Origin: Clostridiales bacterium 38-18
GTDB taxonomy: Bacteria; Bacillota; Clostridia; Peptostreptococcales; Acidaminobacteraceae
Assembly (NCBI GenBank): GCA_001897605.1
Contig: MKTL01000016.1
Location: 158,268 to 222,267 of the forward strand
DNA: 64,000 nt
Direction: 5' to 3'
The translations under genes were made by a program, and so were the position numbers. Shown here piece after piece: positions 40,578-50,561 of the stretch; the first letter of the stretch is position 1, and each line of letters opens with the position of its first letter. A model generated the notes under the pieces. That model did no database searches, was not told the origin of the DNA, and was given only the letters and a program-made list of their open reading frames with translations.

Positions 40578-41906
40578 ATGCCAAACAGAGAGAGCAAAAA
40601 AGAAGAAAGACGAAAAAAGAGAGAAGCTTTTTTTAACGATGCTGAAATTTGGTGGGATAAACTCGATAATACAGCACATATATTTCCTGTTATTGCAGGA
40701 GAAAATATGTCTAACGTGTATAGAATTAGTGTGATTTTAAAGGAGGACATTATTCCTGAAAAACTGCAGGAAGCACTTTCAATGGTCCTTCCCAAATTTA
40801 AAGGATTTAACGTTAGATTGAGACAGGGGCTATTTTGGTATTACTTTGAAAAAAATGGGAAACCGGCACCAACCGTTAGGGAAGAGTCCTACTATCCATG
40901 CCGACTCATCGTACCACATAAAAATAGAAGCTATTTGTTTAGAGTTAGCTATTATAAAAAGAAGATTAATTTAGAAGTGTTTCATGTGCTTTCAGATGGG
41001 ATGGGTAGTCTGGCTTTTTTAAAGGAGCTTACCTATCAGTATTTGAGACTGGTCCATCCAACCCTACGTGATAACCATGGCGATACCTTGAGCAGTGAAA
41101 CCTCTATGAACCGTGAGGACAGTTTCTTAAGTAATTTCAAAAAGAAAGCAGCAAAGCCATATGTTTCTAATAGAGCATTTTTAATAAAGGGGCCAAGACT
41201 TACAAAAAACGAGGTTGGAATCCTACATGGCTATATGCAGGTAGAACAGCTAAAAACCTTATCCCGAAGCCTTGGGGTTACAATTAATGAGCTATTGGTT
41301 GCCGTTTTTACGTATAGCATCTATCAGGAGCATTTAGAAGAGGTAAAGAACAATAAAGCCATAAGAATAGCAGTTCCAGTTAACCTTAGAGGTTTTTTTG
41401 ATTCAATTACAACTAAGAATTTCTTTGCAGTCGTTTCATCGGAGTTTCATGCAGCTAGAGACAATTATACCTTCGAGGCGGTATTAGAGATTGTCAAAGC
41501 TAGCCTTAGAAATCAGATTACACCTGATAATCTGATGAAAATCGTCTCCTACAATGTATCCAATGAAAAAAATCTGTTGATTCAAGTGCTGCCATTGGAA
41601 ATTAAAAAGCTTGCGATGTACTATATATTTAGAAAAGCATCTCTTGCCAATACGTCTACGATTTCCAATCTTGGTAACGTGGTATTTAAAGAAGAATATG
41701 CACCCTACATCGATAAATGTAATGCAATAATTGCATTGTCTAAAGGACAGAATCTTAAGGGGATTGTGTGTTCCTATAATGGGGTACTTTCTTATACCTT
41801 TAGTTCTATTTTGGTTAAACCAGCAATTCAAAGACGGTTTTTTAGAAAGTTTGTCGAGCTTGGAGTTGACGTAGCCGTGGAGAGTAATGGGGTGTACGAT
41901 GAGTAA
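40578..41906 (+). CDS. Condensation-domain-like acyltransferase (alcohol acetyltransferase type)
   Basis: 442 residues. LEVFHVLSDGMGSLAFLKEL contains the HxxxDG catalytic motif of the condensation/WS-DGAT/alcohol-acetyltransferase superfamily; IRIAVPVNLRGFFDS is the second conserved block. It should transfer an acyl group from CoA to an alcohol or glycolipid. ATG 40578 is chosen because GGAAGG is 8 nt upstream, while ATG 40572 is too close. It overlaps the next gene and forms an operon with a zinc-ribbon membrane protein and an esterase. Confidence 0.82.
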   Translation: MPNRESKKEERRKKREAFFNDAEIWWDKLDNTAHIFPVIAGENMSNVYRISVILKEDIIPEKLQEALSMVLPKFKGFNVRLRQGLFWYYFEKNGKPAPTVREESYYPCRLIVPHKNRSYLFRVSYYKKKINLEVFHVLSDGMGSLAFLKELTYQYLRLVHPTLRDNHGDTLSSETSMNREDSFLSNFKKKAAKPYVSNRAFLIKGPRLTKNEVGILHGYMQVEQLKTLSRSLGVTINELLVAVFTYSIYQEHLEEVKNNKAIRIAVPVNLRGFFDSITTKNFFAVVSSEFHAARDNYTFEAVLEIVKASLRNQITPDNLMKIVSYNVSNEKNLLIQVLPLEIKKLAMYYIFRKASLANTSTISNLGNVVFKEEYAPYIDKCNAIIALSKGQNLKGIVCSYNGVLSYTFSSILVKPAIQRRFFRKFVELGVDVAVESNGVYDE

Positions 41907-42564
41907 ATGCAATCAATGCAACATAGAGGTTAAGGACAATAGCGCAGTTTGCCCACTTTGTCAAAGTGTTTTAGATAAAACAGAAAGCGCTGAAAATTTG
42001 TATCCCAACGTGCGTGTTATAGCAAAGCGAATTGATCTTATGATTAGGGTATATGCATTTGCGGCCATCGTTGTTGAAACCTTTCTCGCTTATTTTAACT
42101 ATAGAACCTATGAAACATCTTATTGGTCCGTGTTGGTAGGGGTTGTTTTGTTTTATGTCTTCATCGCACTTAGAGTCACCTTTAAGGAAGGCTATGAATA
42201 TCGAACGAAAAGCATCATGCTAGTGACCATAGGCGTCCTTTGTATCGTACTAATCGACCTGTTGACAGGCTTTAGAGGCTGGTCGCTAAATTATGTTTTA
42301 CCCTCTGCTATCATCCTTTTTAATACAGGTATCGTCGTTGCCATGTTCATCAACATTAGAAATTGGCAAAGCTACATGATGATTGAGCTGTTTACAATCC
42401 TATGGAGCATACTCCCTTTTATTCTAAACAGAATGGGCTTGCTGACAAAGATGAACGTCAGCCATGTGGCATTGGGGTATTCGGTTTTATTATTTTTAGG
42501 AACAATAATAATAGGAGGCAAGCGCGCCTCCGATGAGCTTAAGCGTAGATTTCACGTGAGGTAG
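41899..42564 (+). CDS. Zinc-ribbon membrane protein (DUF6320-like)
   Basis: 221 residues. The start MSKCNQCNIEVKDNSAVCPLCQ is a four-cysteine zinc ribbon (CxxC...CxxC), followed by about six membrane segments from residue 45 to 205 and a basic tail. ATG 41899 overlaps the acyltransferase stop by 8 bp with GGGGTG upstream; ATG 41887 is possible. It lies between an acyltransferase and an esterase and is probably the membrane part of a lipid- or exopolymer-modifying system. Function not established. Confidence 0.72.
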   Translation: MSKCNQCNIEVKDNSAVCPLCQSVLDKTESAENLYPNVRVIAKRIDLMIRVYAFAAIVVETFLAYFNYRTYETSYWSVLVGVVLFYVFIALRVTFKEGYEYRTKSIMLVTIGVLCIVLIDLLTGFRGWSLNYVLPSAIILFNTGIVVAMFINIRNWQSYMMIELFTILWSILPFILNRMGLLTKMNVSHVALGYSVLLFLGTIIIGGKRASDELKRRFHVR

Positions 42565-42566
42565 AT

Positions 42567-43478
42567 ATGTCAAAGGAACCTAGCATTAGAGGTAAAATCG
42601 CTCGGAATATGATCGCCAGCATCGCATCAAACAAGCTAGTTGGGCTTAAAATAAATATCGGTAGCAATTTAAAAAGTAAGAGTTTATTCAAATGGATCTA
42701 TCCACAAAGCTTTAAGAGTGAAACCATAAAAAAGGCTCAATTTACCATGGAAACAGTGGCTAAAAGCCATTCTCAGACTAAAACGGCAATCCTTTACCTT
42801 CACGGTGGTGGTTATGTGGGAAAGCTAAAAAACAGACATCGCCTCATGGCTATAAAATACTGTGAAAGTATGGAGGATGCCATGGTTCTGATGCCGGATT
42901 ACAGAACTGCACCTGAACATCCTTATCCAGAAGCTTTGGTGGATGCGATTGATGCGTTTGATTGGCTAATTAGGCAGGGCTATAAAGAAAATGACATTAT
43001 CATTGCGGGAGATTCAGCAGGCGGTGGACTTGCATTGGCAGTTTGCTTGTACCTAAAGCACTACATGCGTAATCTCCCAAGAGCCATCATTGCAATGTCT
43101 CCTTGGACTGATATGACTGCAAGTGGTGCATCCTACATGTTCAACTATGAAAATGATCCACTTTTCGGCAAAACAAAAAAATCCCTGTTATATAACAGAG
43201 ATTATTTAGGAAAAGCAAATCAGCAAACACCATATGTTTCTCCTCTTTTTGGAGATTATAGCGACTTTCCGCCTATGCTTATACAGGTCGGAGGAGACGA
43301 GATGCTACTTTCTGATTCGGTTAGAGTTGCTGAAAAGGCGAAAAAGGAAGGTGTCAAGGTCTGGCTTCATGTCTATGAAGGTATGTTCCATGATTTTCAA
43401 ATGGCTGGCGACCTAATTCCTGAGTCTAAGGAGGCTTGGCATGAGATTGCCGAGTTTATTAGAACTTTTTCCCCTTAA
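42567..43478 (+). CDS. Hormone-sensitive-lipase-type acetyl esterase
   Basis: 303 residues. ILYLHGGGYVGK is the HGGG oxyanion motif, IIAGDSAGGGLALAV holds the nucleophile serine, GGDEMLLSD the acid and MFHDFQ the histidine, all features of the HSL/Aes family. It removes short acyl groups. It starts 2 bp after the zinc-ribbon gene. Its last 20 bp overlap the 3' end of the V-type ATPase subunit D gene on the other strand. With the acyltransferase two genes before, the operon could both add and remove an acyl group. Confidence 0.87.
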   Translation: MSKEPSIRGKIARNMIASIASNKLVGLKINIGSNLKSKSLFKWIYPQSFKSETIKKAQFTMETVAKSHSQTKTAILYLHGGGYVGKLKNRHRLMAIKYCESMEDAMVLMPDYRTAPEHPYPEALVDAIDAFDWLIRQGYKENDIIIAGDSAGGGLALAVCLYLKHYMRNLPRAIIAMSPWTDMTASGASYMFNYENDPLFGKTKKSLLYNRDYLGKANQQTPYVSPLFGDYSDFPPMLIQVGGDEMLLSDSVRVAEKAKKEGVKVWLHVYEGMFHDFQMAGDLIPESKEAWHEIAEFIRTFSP

Positions 43479-44070
43479 CTCGCTTCAGTCTAAAGAAGTC
43501 TTCGCGCTCTTTCTCTTCCAGTGAATCCTCAATCCATTTGGTGAGCTCTGAATATTTAGGAATTTGAATTTTGTCAAGCGCATTGGCGCGCTTACTGGTC
43601 TTCCTAATTTCTTCAGCGAGTCTAAACACCGCATTTTCAACCTCTGCAAGTCGGTACAGTAGCTGCTGAACGTCCTTCATCTTCATCACCGTAATATCCA
43701 CCGCTGAGTTCGTTCGATAAAACCCATACGAAGGCGCACTACCGCGTTTGGTCTGCTTAATGGTCGGCAGCTCGACGTTCATAACGCTTTTATTAAGGAT
43801 ACTGATGTCCTCATCCTTTGGAATAGAGAGTGCAGTTTCCATGACCGCATTTGTGCCCATGGTGATATTGGCGTGCATGAGAGCTTCATAAACCTCAGTA
43901 AACACCTCATCGATATCCTTTTGTAGTGTCTCGACCTCTTCCATCATGGACATCATTTCCCGAATTAAAACCGTACGCTTTTTATCGAGTAGCTGATACC
44001 CTTGCTTTGAAAAAGCAAGGAGCGATTTTGACTTCATTAAATTGGCTTTGGTTGGCGTCATTTTTTCCAT
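43459..44070 (-). CDS. ntpD: V-type ATP synthase subunit D
   Basis: 203 residues; the central stalk subunit that rotates inside the A3B3 head. TPTKANLMKSKSLLAFSKQGYQLLDKKRTVLIREM is the conserved N-terminal coiled coil, and VENAVFRLAEEIRKTSKRANALDKIQIP the C-terminal one. It is the last gene of the nine-gene operon, 8 bp after subunit B, and converges with the esterase gene, sharing 20 bp at the 3' ends. Confidence 0.95.
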   Translation of the reverse strand: MEKMTPTKANLMKSKSLLAFSKQGYQLLDKKRTVLIREMMSMMEEVETLQKDIDEVFTEVYEALMHANITMGTNAVMETALSIPKDEDISILNKSVMNVELPTIKQTKRGSAPSYGFYRTNSAVDITVMKMKDVQQLLYRLAEVENAVFRLAEEIRKTSKRANALDKIQIPKYSELTKWIEDSLEEKEREDFFRLKRVKGKKF

Positions 44071-44078
44071 AGTACACC

Positions 44079-45452
44079 TTATTTCCGTCTGTAATACTTG
44101 CGAATTAACTCGTCATTGAGGCGGTCGAGGGCTTCTGGTGGCAATTCGCCGAGAAGCTCCCAGCCTAGATTTAAGCTTTCCTCTATGGTGCGACGAGTGG
44201 AGAAGCCTTGACTGACAAACTCCTCCTCAAACCTTTTGCCAAAGGTCATGTAGTGCTTGTCGATATCTGACAAATCGGCTTCACCGATGATTTGAGCAAG
44301 TGAGCGAATGTCCAAAACCTTTGAATAGGATGAAAAAAGCTGATTGGCAAGATCCGGATGATCCTCTCTTGTAAACCCCTCTCCGATACCATCCTTCATT
44401 AATCTTGATAGGGAGGGCATGACGTTGATCGGAGGGTTGAAGTCCTTGTTAGAAAGCTCTCTTGATAGAACGATCTGTCCCTCAGTGATATAGCCAGTAA
44501 GGTCTGGGATTGGATGAGTGATGTCATCATTTGGCATAGTGAGTATCGGTAAGAAGGTAATGGAGCCATTCTTGGTTTTTAACATTCCAGCACGTTCATA
44601 TATAAATGCGAGATCTGAATAAAGATACCCTGGATAACCCTTTCTACTTGGCACCTCCTCCTTTGCCGAAGCGATTTCCCTTAAGGCTTCACAATAGCTG
44701 GTCATATCGGTCATAACCACAAGGATATGCATGTCCGCTTCAAAAGCGAGGTATTCAGCTGCGGTCAATGCACACTTAGGGATGCTCAAGCGCTCAGTGA
44801 CAGGGTCGTCAGCATAGTTCATGAACATGACGACGTTGTTAATCGTACCACTTTCCTCAAAGCGTTCGACGAAGTAAGCGCCATCATCTTTGGTAATCCC
44901 AATGGCAACGAAGCATACGGCAAATTTTTGCTCAGATTCAGAGGCGATTTTAGCTTGACTGACGATTTGAGCTGCCAGCTCCTTGTGTGTCAGACCATTG
45001 CCTGAAAAAATGGGAAGCTTTTGACCACGAATCAATGTAAATAAGGTGTCAATCGTTGAGATACCCGTTTCTATGAAATTTCTAGGATATTGTCTAGCCA
45101 CTGGATTAATCGGCCTTGAGTTGATGTTATAGCGTTGACTTGCAAAGATGGGGCCACCACCGTCGATGGGTTCGCCCACGCCGTTGAACATTCTTCCTAG
45201 TATGTCCTTTGAAAGTCCAATCGTAAGAGGCTGTCCAGTGAAGCGAACAGAGCTGTTGACAGTACTCATTCCCGAGGTGCCTTCAAAAACCTGTGCTACC
45301 ACCATATGTGCGTCGATTTTAATGACCTTACCAAGTCGTCTTTGTCCTTCTACTGAGATCTCGATGATTTCACCATATTTTGCTTCATTGATCCCTTTTA
45401 AGAAGATCAGGGGACCTTCAATTTTATCTATTCTCAAATATTCCTTTAACAT
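44079..45452 (-). CDS. ntpB: V-type ATP synthase subunit B
   Basis: 457 residues, regulatory (non-catalytic) subunit of the head. [18 protein letters not shown] replaces the P-loop as usual, and [40 protein letters not shown] is highly conserved. Eight-base gaps to subunits A and D show an operon. AGGAGGCACC precedes the ATG. Confidence 0.97.
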   Translation of the reverse strand: MLKEYLRIDKIEGPLIFLKGINEAKYGEIIEISVEGQRRLGKVIKIDAHMVVAQVFEGTSGMSTVNSSVRFTGQPLTIGLSKDILGRMFNGVGEPIDGGGPIFASQRYNINSRPINPVARQYPRNFIETGISTIDTLFTLIRGQKLPIFSGNGLTHKELAAQIVSQAKIASESEQKFAVCFVAIGITKDDGAYFVERFEESGTINNVVMFMNYADDPVTERLSIPKCALTAAEYLAFEADMHILVVMTDMTSYCEALREIASAKEEVPSRKGYPGYLYSDLAFIYERAGMLKTKNGSITFLPILTMPNDDITHPIPDLTGYITEGQIVLSRELSNKDFNPPINVMPSLSRLMKDGIGEGFTREDHPDLANQLFSSYSKVLDIRSLAQIIGEADLSDIDKHYMTFGKRFEEEFVSQGFSTRRTIEESLNLGWELLGELPPEALDRLNDELIRKYYRRK

Positions 45453-45460
45453 GGTGCCTC

Positions 45461-47230
45461 CTATTCGTATTCTGACATTAAAGCGTCATAATACCCATCG
45501 ATGTCTCGAATCAAGGCGTCAATTGTCTCCTTGTAATCATTTGGAATCGAGTATTTCATTTTGACGACGCGTTCGAACAGCTCTGTATCTTTGATACGAG
45601 AAATTTGAATGCCAAGCTCAGAGCAAGCCTTAGCTCTGTCGTATAGGTGTAAGACGACCTTGAGCATACTAAATTGCTTTGCAATCGGCACAAAGGAATC
45701 GTCCTTATGAAAGGCGTTTTGTTGTAGAATGCCTGTTTTTAAAATTCTAGAAATTTCTAGTACCAACCGCTGTGAATCAGGGAGTACGTCTTCACCGACC
45801 AATTGAACGATATCCAAAAGCTTACTTTCCTCTTGTAAAAGCTTCATGGCGTTGTTTCTCATCACCAGTGCATCCTCACCGACATTTGTCACATACCAAT
45901 CACCGAGCATTTTTACATAGCCACTGTAGCTGGTCAGCCAGTTGATCGCTGGATAATGTCTCGAATATGCGAGCTTTCTATCCAGTGCTAAAAAGGCATT
46001 AACATAACGCTTAGTGTTTTCAGTAACTGGCTCAGAGAAGTCGCCACCAGCAGGGGAGACTGCGCCTATAACGGTGATAGAGCCCTCTTGGTCGTTCAAG
46101 GTTGTCACATAGCCTGCGCGTTCATAGAATTCTGCAAGTCGATAAGGCAGGTAAGCTGGATAGCCTTCTTCTGCAGGCATCTCCTCTAGACGGCCGCTGA
46201 TTTCACGAAGGGCCTCAGCCCACCTAGAAGTAGAATCCGCCATAATCGCCACATGATAGCCCATGTCGCGGTAGTATTCAGCGATGGTGATACCTGTATA
46301 GATGCTGGCTTCACGCGCAGCAACTGGCATGTTAGAGGTGTTGGCGATTAAAACCGTACGCTCCATTATGGCTTTTCCCGATTTTGGATCGATGAGCTTT
46401 GGAAATTCCTCGAGAACGTCTGTCATCTCATTCCCACGCTCGCCACATCCGATGTAGACGATAATATCGGCATCCGACCACTTGGCTAGCTGATGCTGCG
46501 TCATGGTTTTTCCCGTACCGAAGCCGCCAGGGATAGCAGCAGTTCCACCCTTTGCAATAGGGAAGAAACAGTCAAAAACACGCTGTCCTGTGACGAGTGG
46601 CTTGGATATTTTCATCCGATGCTTAGAAGGTCTAGCCTTTCTAACTGGCCATTCCTGATACATTCTTATATCGTGCGTGATGCCAAAGGCATCTGTAATT
46701 TTCATAACCACTTCATTGGCGCCATGCGAGCCATTCTCTGCAATAAAGGCAACTGTGCCGCTGAGGGCGGGTGGCATCATTAAGCGATGCTCGACTAACC
46801 CGGATTCGAGGATGGTCGCATAGATATCACCAGCAGCTAATACATCGCCAAGCGAAGGTTTAAAGGCTACATCCCATTTTTTATCAAGATCGATACTGAG
46901 CAAGCCTATCCCATTTGGGATAAAATCGGCATTCATTTGATCGATGCGCTCAAGTGGTCTTCCGATGCCATCAAAGATGCTACCGATTAACCCTGGACCA
47001 AGCTTAAGTGAGAGGGGAACCCCCAAACCGTAGACGGTTTCACCTAGCTCGATGCCCTCGGTTTCTTCGTAAACCTGAATGGTCCCTATGGCGTCATCTA
47101 TAGAGATGACCTCTGCAATGAGCTTGTCTTCTCCCACAAGAACCATCTCACGCATTTTAAATTCTTCCATTTGGCTACCTTTAATAACAGGGCCATTAAT
47201 GTATATGATTTTTCCTTCATTCGCTTTCAT
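45461..47230 (-). CDS. ntpA: V-type ATP synthase catalytic subunit A
   Basis: 589 residues. P-loop [13 protein letters not shown], the non-homologous region around residues 110-200 that marks V/A-type subunits, and [32 protein letters not shown]. It hydrolyses or makes ATP in the head. ATG 47230 ([15 protein letters not shown]) is chosen for GAGGAG 7 nt upstream; the longer frame runs into subunit E. It overlaps subunit E by 14 bp. Confidence 0.97.
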   Translation of the reverse strand: MKANEGKIIYINGPVIKGSQMEEFKMREMVLVGEDKLIAEVISIDDAIGTIQVYEETEGIELGETVYGLGVPLSLKLGPGLIGSIFDGIGRPLERIDQMNADFIPNGIGLLSIDLDKKWDVAFKPSLGDVLAAGDIYATILESGLVEHRLMMPPALSGTVAFIAENGSHGANEVVMKITDAFGITHDIRMYQEWPVRKARPSKHRMKISKPLVTGQRVFDCFFPIAKGGTAAIPGGFGTGKTMTQHQLAKWSDADIIVYIGCGERGNEMTDVLEEFPKLIDPKSGKAIMERTVLIANTSNMPVAAREASIYTGITIAEYYRDMGYHVAIMADSTSRWAEALREISGRLEEMPAEEGYPAYLPYRLAEFYERAGYVTTLNDQEGSITVIGAVSPAGGDFSEPVTENTKRYVNAFLALDRKLAYSRHYPAINWLTSYSGYVKMLGDWYVTNVGEDALVMRNNAMKLLQEESKLLDIVQLVGEDVLPDSQRLVLEISRILKTGILQQNAFHKDDSFVPIAKQFSMLKVVLHLYDRAKACSELGIQISRIKDTELFERVVKMKYSIPNDYKETIDALIRDIDGYYDALMSEYE

Positions 47231-47816
47231 TCTGAATCTCCTCATCGTCTTCGAATAAGGCATTAACCTGCCAGCCAAGATCATCCATTATGTGCTCTAG
47301 CTCTGAATTTAAGGTGTAATCGTATTTGACTCTGCCATTTCTGACGAGGTAAAAGCCACCGATGATGGTATCATCAATATGTGAACGAAAATTAATGGGA
47401 AGAAGATCTACATCAAAGGCTTTGACGCCCACTAAGACATCGTCCTCACCCTCAAAATCCTTCAATGCTTTTTCTAGCTTATCCTTAAAATAATGTGCAT
47501 AGCCAGGTGACTCGGTAAATTCAACGATTGCTGATTTAAGATCCGACTTTAACCGATTAAAAAGTGCATTCTTTTTAATGAGAATTTTCTTTTGAATTTC
47601 TGATTCAGTTTTAGATAAAAGCTTATTTTTGTCCTGTAGGGCTCTTTTTTTAACCCCTTCAAGGTACTCGCTTCTTTGCTCATGGTATTTGACCTCTAGA
47701 TCGTCTAGGATTTGAGCGTACTTTCGATTCAGTGCCTCTAGTACACGTCGATCCTCTGAGACACCCTTTTCCATAACCATTTTTGAGAAAAGATCAATTT
47801 TTACATCTATCGTAAT
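47217..47816 (-). CDS. ntpE: V-type ATP synthase subunit E, probable ATT start
   Basis: About 199 residues; peripheral stalk subunit with a long N-terminal coiled coil (residues about 20-85) and a C-terminal globular part. The first in-frame ATG is at 47780 but has no ribosome site. Upstream, the frame reads ITIDVKIDLFSKMVMEK, which is the conserved beginning of this subunit (xTIxxKixLFSKxVxEK). A good Shine-Dalgarno, AGGGTGATC (47830-47822), lies 8 nt before an ATT codon at 47816. The natural reading is a rare ATT start. No ATG, GTG or TTG exists at a suitable place. Confidence 0.85.
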   Translation of the reverse strand: MTIDVKIDLFSKMVMEKGVSEDRRVLEALNRKYAQILDDLEVKYHEQRSEYLEGVKKRALQDKNKLLSKTESEIQKKILIKKNALFNRLKSDLKSAIVEFTESPGYAHYFKDKLEKALKDFEGEDDVLVGVKAFDVDLLPINFRSHIDDTIIGGFYLVRNGRVKYDYTLNSELEHIMDDLGWQVNALFEDDEEIQNESE

Positions 47817-47835
47817 GATAAGATCACCCTCTTTA

Positions 47836-48141
47836 TTATAATTTTAGACCAATGGAGTTTTTAATGTACTTCATAATGTAATCTTTGTCCTTTAGACCAT
47901 CGGTTTCTGGAATTTGAATGATTAGCGTATGCTTACATTCCAGTTTGATCGGCATAATATAAGGCTTAATGCGATTGTGAATGTTCTCAGATACCATGAT
48001 TAAGGCAATTTGAGAATCCTTTATCAGCTGATCGATGAGTGACTTCGCCTCCTCGTCTGAGTGGATGAGTTTGCCTTCTATACCGCCCAAACGCATCGCT
48101 GTTAATGTTTCCTGTGACTCACAAAGACAATAGGATCGCAT
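47836..48141 (-). CDS. V-type ATP synthase subunit F
   Basis: 101 residues, the small central-stalk subunit (called NtpG in Enterococcus). YCLCESQETLTAMRLGGIEGKLIHSDEEA and IALIMVSENIHNRI are typical. TAATG overlap with subunit K upstream. Two cysteines near the N-terminus are unusual but not informative. Confidence 0.9.
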   Translation of the reverse strand: MRSYCLCESQETLTAMRLGGIEGKLIHSDEEAKSLIDQLIKDSQIALIMVSENIHNRIKPYIMPIKLECKHTLIIQIPETDGLKDKDYIMKYIKNSIGLKL

Positions 48142-48578
48142 TATAATTTTCCTAAAATTAAAATAGAGATAATCAACCCATAGATGGCAATCCCTTCTGC
48201 AAGCCCGACGAAAATCAAGGTCTTACCAAGGATCTTAGGATTTTCTGATACCGCTCCAAGTGCAGAGGAACCAACGCTACCAACTGCATAGCCAGTGCCT
48301 ATCGCAGCAAGACCAGTTGAAAGAGAGGCTGCGATAAAACCAAGCCCAGAAGCACTTGAGGTAGTGGTAGCTGTAGCAGTCGTACCAGAAGCGGCAAAAG
48401 AAGCACCGGTAAATGCTGAAATCGTTCCAGCAACTAGCATCAAAATAAACAAAGCCACATTTGCACCAAGGATGAACTTTAGCTTGCCCTTTGCATTAGC
48501 ATCCTCTTTTTTCATGAAGTAAATTCCGAGACCTATGGTAAAGACAACGACGAACCCAAGACTTAAAACATAAAACAT
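48141..48578 (-). CDS. ntpK: V-type ATP synthase rotor subunit K (c-ring)
   Basis: 145 residues, four membrane segments. The second pair is canonical: GLGFIAASLSTGLAAIGTGYAVGSVGSSALGAVSENP, loop, then TLIFVGLAEGIAIYGLIISILIL with the single ion-binding glutamate in LAEG. The first pair (MFYVLSLGFVVVFTIGLGIYFM and FILGANVALFILMLVAGTISAF) has lost the c-type motifs and the ion site, and an Ala/Thr/Ser-rich linker joins the pairs. So each subunit has one ion site per four helices, as in sodium-pumping NtpK. The glutamine usually seen in sodium-type helices is not evident, so ion choice is open. Confidence 0.92.
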   Translation of the reverse strand: MFYVLSLGFVVVFTIGLGIYFMKKEDANAKGKLKFILGANVALFILMLVAGTISAFTGASFAASGTTATATTTSSASGLGFIAASLSTGLAAIGTGYAVGSVGSSALGAVSENPKILGKTLIFVGLAEGIAIYGLIISILILGKL

Positions 48579-48588
48579 GCGCTACCTC

Positions 48589-50556
48589 CTATAGTTTGTC
48601 AGGCATATATGGCACGCCATCACCTGAATAGTATTTGCTAAAGATTTCATAATAGAAGAGTCTTAGCCCTTGAATAAATACGATAAGACCCTCTAATCCA
48701 ATAATGATCGCATTACCTAAAAAGAACATTAAAATATTACCACCTGTATTGCCGATCATATCTGCCAAGGTTTGAAAGGCGATAAACAGACCGACATGGT
48801 TGAGTGCAAATGCACCAACCCGTATAAATGAAGTGCTATTACTTAGTGTGCTGAGCAAGGTTTCTAATACATCAAAGCCACTTTCGATATAATAGCCATC
48901 GGATTCATCCTCTAACCTAAACCCAAATCTACCATGTAGAATTAAATTGGTAAGTGGCAGTTTTATAACCAGTAGAGCCATGGATATAACAATTGCTATA
49001 TAGAGTATAAAGCTTGGTAGAATCACAATTTTAAATCCTAGGTTCAATACCACTAAAATGAGGCATGTCATTAAAAAAGCACCGTTAAAGCCATTTCGTC
49101 CGAAAACACCTTCCTCGATATCCCCAATTCGTAGTTTATTAATAATACTATAGACAAAGCTGACATAGAGCAGGAAAATTCCAATGCCTATGGCAAGCTC
49201 AAGCACTAGGTTAATATTATCAATAGGTCTAAGATAGTAAAGTCCTGGTAAGAATTTTGAAATCACTTTTTCATATCCGAAAAAAGAATCATATAGAACC
49301 CCGAATAGCATTGAGCCAACGCCGATACGGGTTAAGATACCACAAAATTCTGGTGCAACTTTCTTCTTTAGAAGTAAACCTGCTAATACTAGGATAAGCC
49401 CTTGTCCTAGGTCGCCAAACATGGCTCCAAATAAAAAGACATAGGCGATCCCCATAAAAGAGGTTGGGTCAATCTCGTTGTGAGATGGTGTGCCATACAT
49501 GTTCACGAGCGTCTCGAATGGCTGAAAAAAAAAATTGTTTTCCATCCTAGTTGGTACGGGGATGAGTGGAGAAACTTCCTCCGAGGTCTTATAGGAAACT
49601 AATATATCCGGATGCTTTGCAAATGCATCTTCAAAATGATCCTGTTTCTCACTTGGGACCCAGGCGGACAAGTATGCAAAATTTGCTGTCGCACCAACCT
49701 TCACGCGTATGGTGTCCATTTTTGCTTCCATAATCAGCTTAGAGTAGAGGATGTCAATTGCTTCACTTTGCGCGTTCAGCTTGTGCTTGGCATTATCCAA
49801 AACCTCTTTTAGCTGATGCTTATAGGCGTGTAGATCTTCATGAATCTGTTCTAGCATCCTTGAAGGCACGTCAAGATAGCTTTCTGGAATTGCTATCTCC
49901 ATAAAATTCGTACTTCTTAAAATTCGCCCCATTTCCACATCTAGGCTCTTTGGCGTCAGAATCATGTAGAATTCCTTTTCCTCGGAGCTGCCTACATGGA
50001 GAACGATCGCCTTGATGTTTTCATAGTTTTGTGCGATTTTTCGCGCTTTTTCACGTGTTAAATAACCGAACTTCATTGTAAAATGATGTAGATTTATGAG
50101 CTTACTAAAATCCACATCAATATTCTTCATATAATCAAGAGGCTTAAGCTCTTCTAATGTTTGAATATTTTCAGTAAGACGCCGTATATCTTCGGTTTGA
50201 CTGGCATAGTCATCACAGAGCTGGTCGATTTCCTTTTTTATATTCTCGAAATGATGCTCGCCATGCATGTACTTTGTCTTAATTTTTGGCTCGTATTTCA
50301 TATCCTTTAGTGTTTGCTCGAGCTTCTGCGTGTATTGCTTGATTTCCTTGTTTTCCTTTATGGGGACAATGTCCTCCATATCCAAGATTTCATCTGCATG
50401 TTCTTTAGAGATACCGATATTGAATTCGCCCTCGTTAATCTCTAAAAATGTATCTATGAACTCGCATTTGCCGATGAGAATCAAGTCGCGGATCAACTCA
50501 TCCAGTCCGTTTCTACGACAGACTATATTGACCATAGATAGTTTCTTAATTGCCAT
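48589..50556 (-). CDS. ntpI: V-type ATP synthase subunit I (stator a-subunit)
   Basis: 655 residues. A long cytosolic coiled-coil N-terminal half (to about 330) is followed by seven or eight membrane segments. FMGIAYVFLFGAMFGDLGQGLILVLAG and SFIRVGAFALNHVGLFIAF (with the conserved arginine facing the rotor glutamate) are diagnostic. It forms the ion half-channels. It starts 5 bp after subunit C and ends 10 bp before subunit K. Confidence 0.95.
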   Translation of the reverse strand: MAIKKLSMVNIVCRRNGLDELIRDLILIGKCEFIDTFLEINEGEFNIGISKEHADEILDMEDIVPIKENKEIKQYTQKLEQTLKDMKYEPKIKTKYMHGEHHFENIKKEIDQLCDDYASQTEDIRRLTENIQTLEELKPLDYMKNIDVDFSKLINLHHFTMKFGYLTREKARKIAQNYENIKAIVLHVGSSEEKEFYMILTPKSLDVEMGRILRSTNFMEIAIPESYLDVPSRMLEQIHEDLHAYKHQLKEVLDNAKHKLNAQSEAIDILYSKLIMEAKMDTIRVKVGATANFAYLSAWVPSEKQDHFEDAFAKHPDILVSYKTSEEVSPLIPVPTRMENNFFFQPFETLVNMYGTPSHNEIDPTSFMGIAYVFLFGAMFGDLGQGLILVLAGLLLKKKVAPEFCGILTRIGVGSMLFGVLYDSFFGYEKVISKFLPGLYYLRPIDNINLVLELAIGIGIFLLYVSFVYSIINKLRIGDIEEGVFGRNGFNGAFLMTCLILVVLNLGFKIVILPSFILYIAIVISMALLVIKLPLTNLILHGRFGFRLEDESDGYYIESGFDVLETLLSTLSNSTSFIRVGAFALNHVGLFIAFQTLADMIGNTGGNILMFFLGNAIIIGLEGLIVFIQGLRLFYYEIFSKYYSGDGVPYMPDKL

Positions 50557-50561
50557 TTAAA

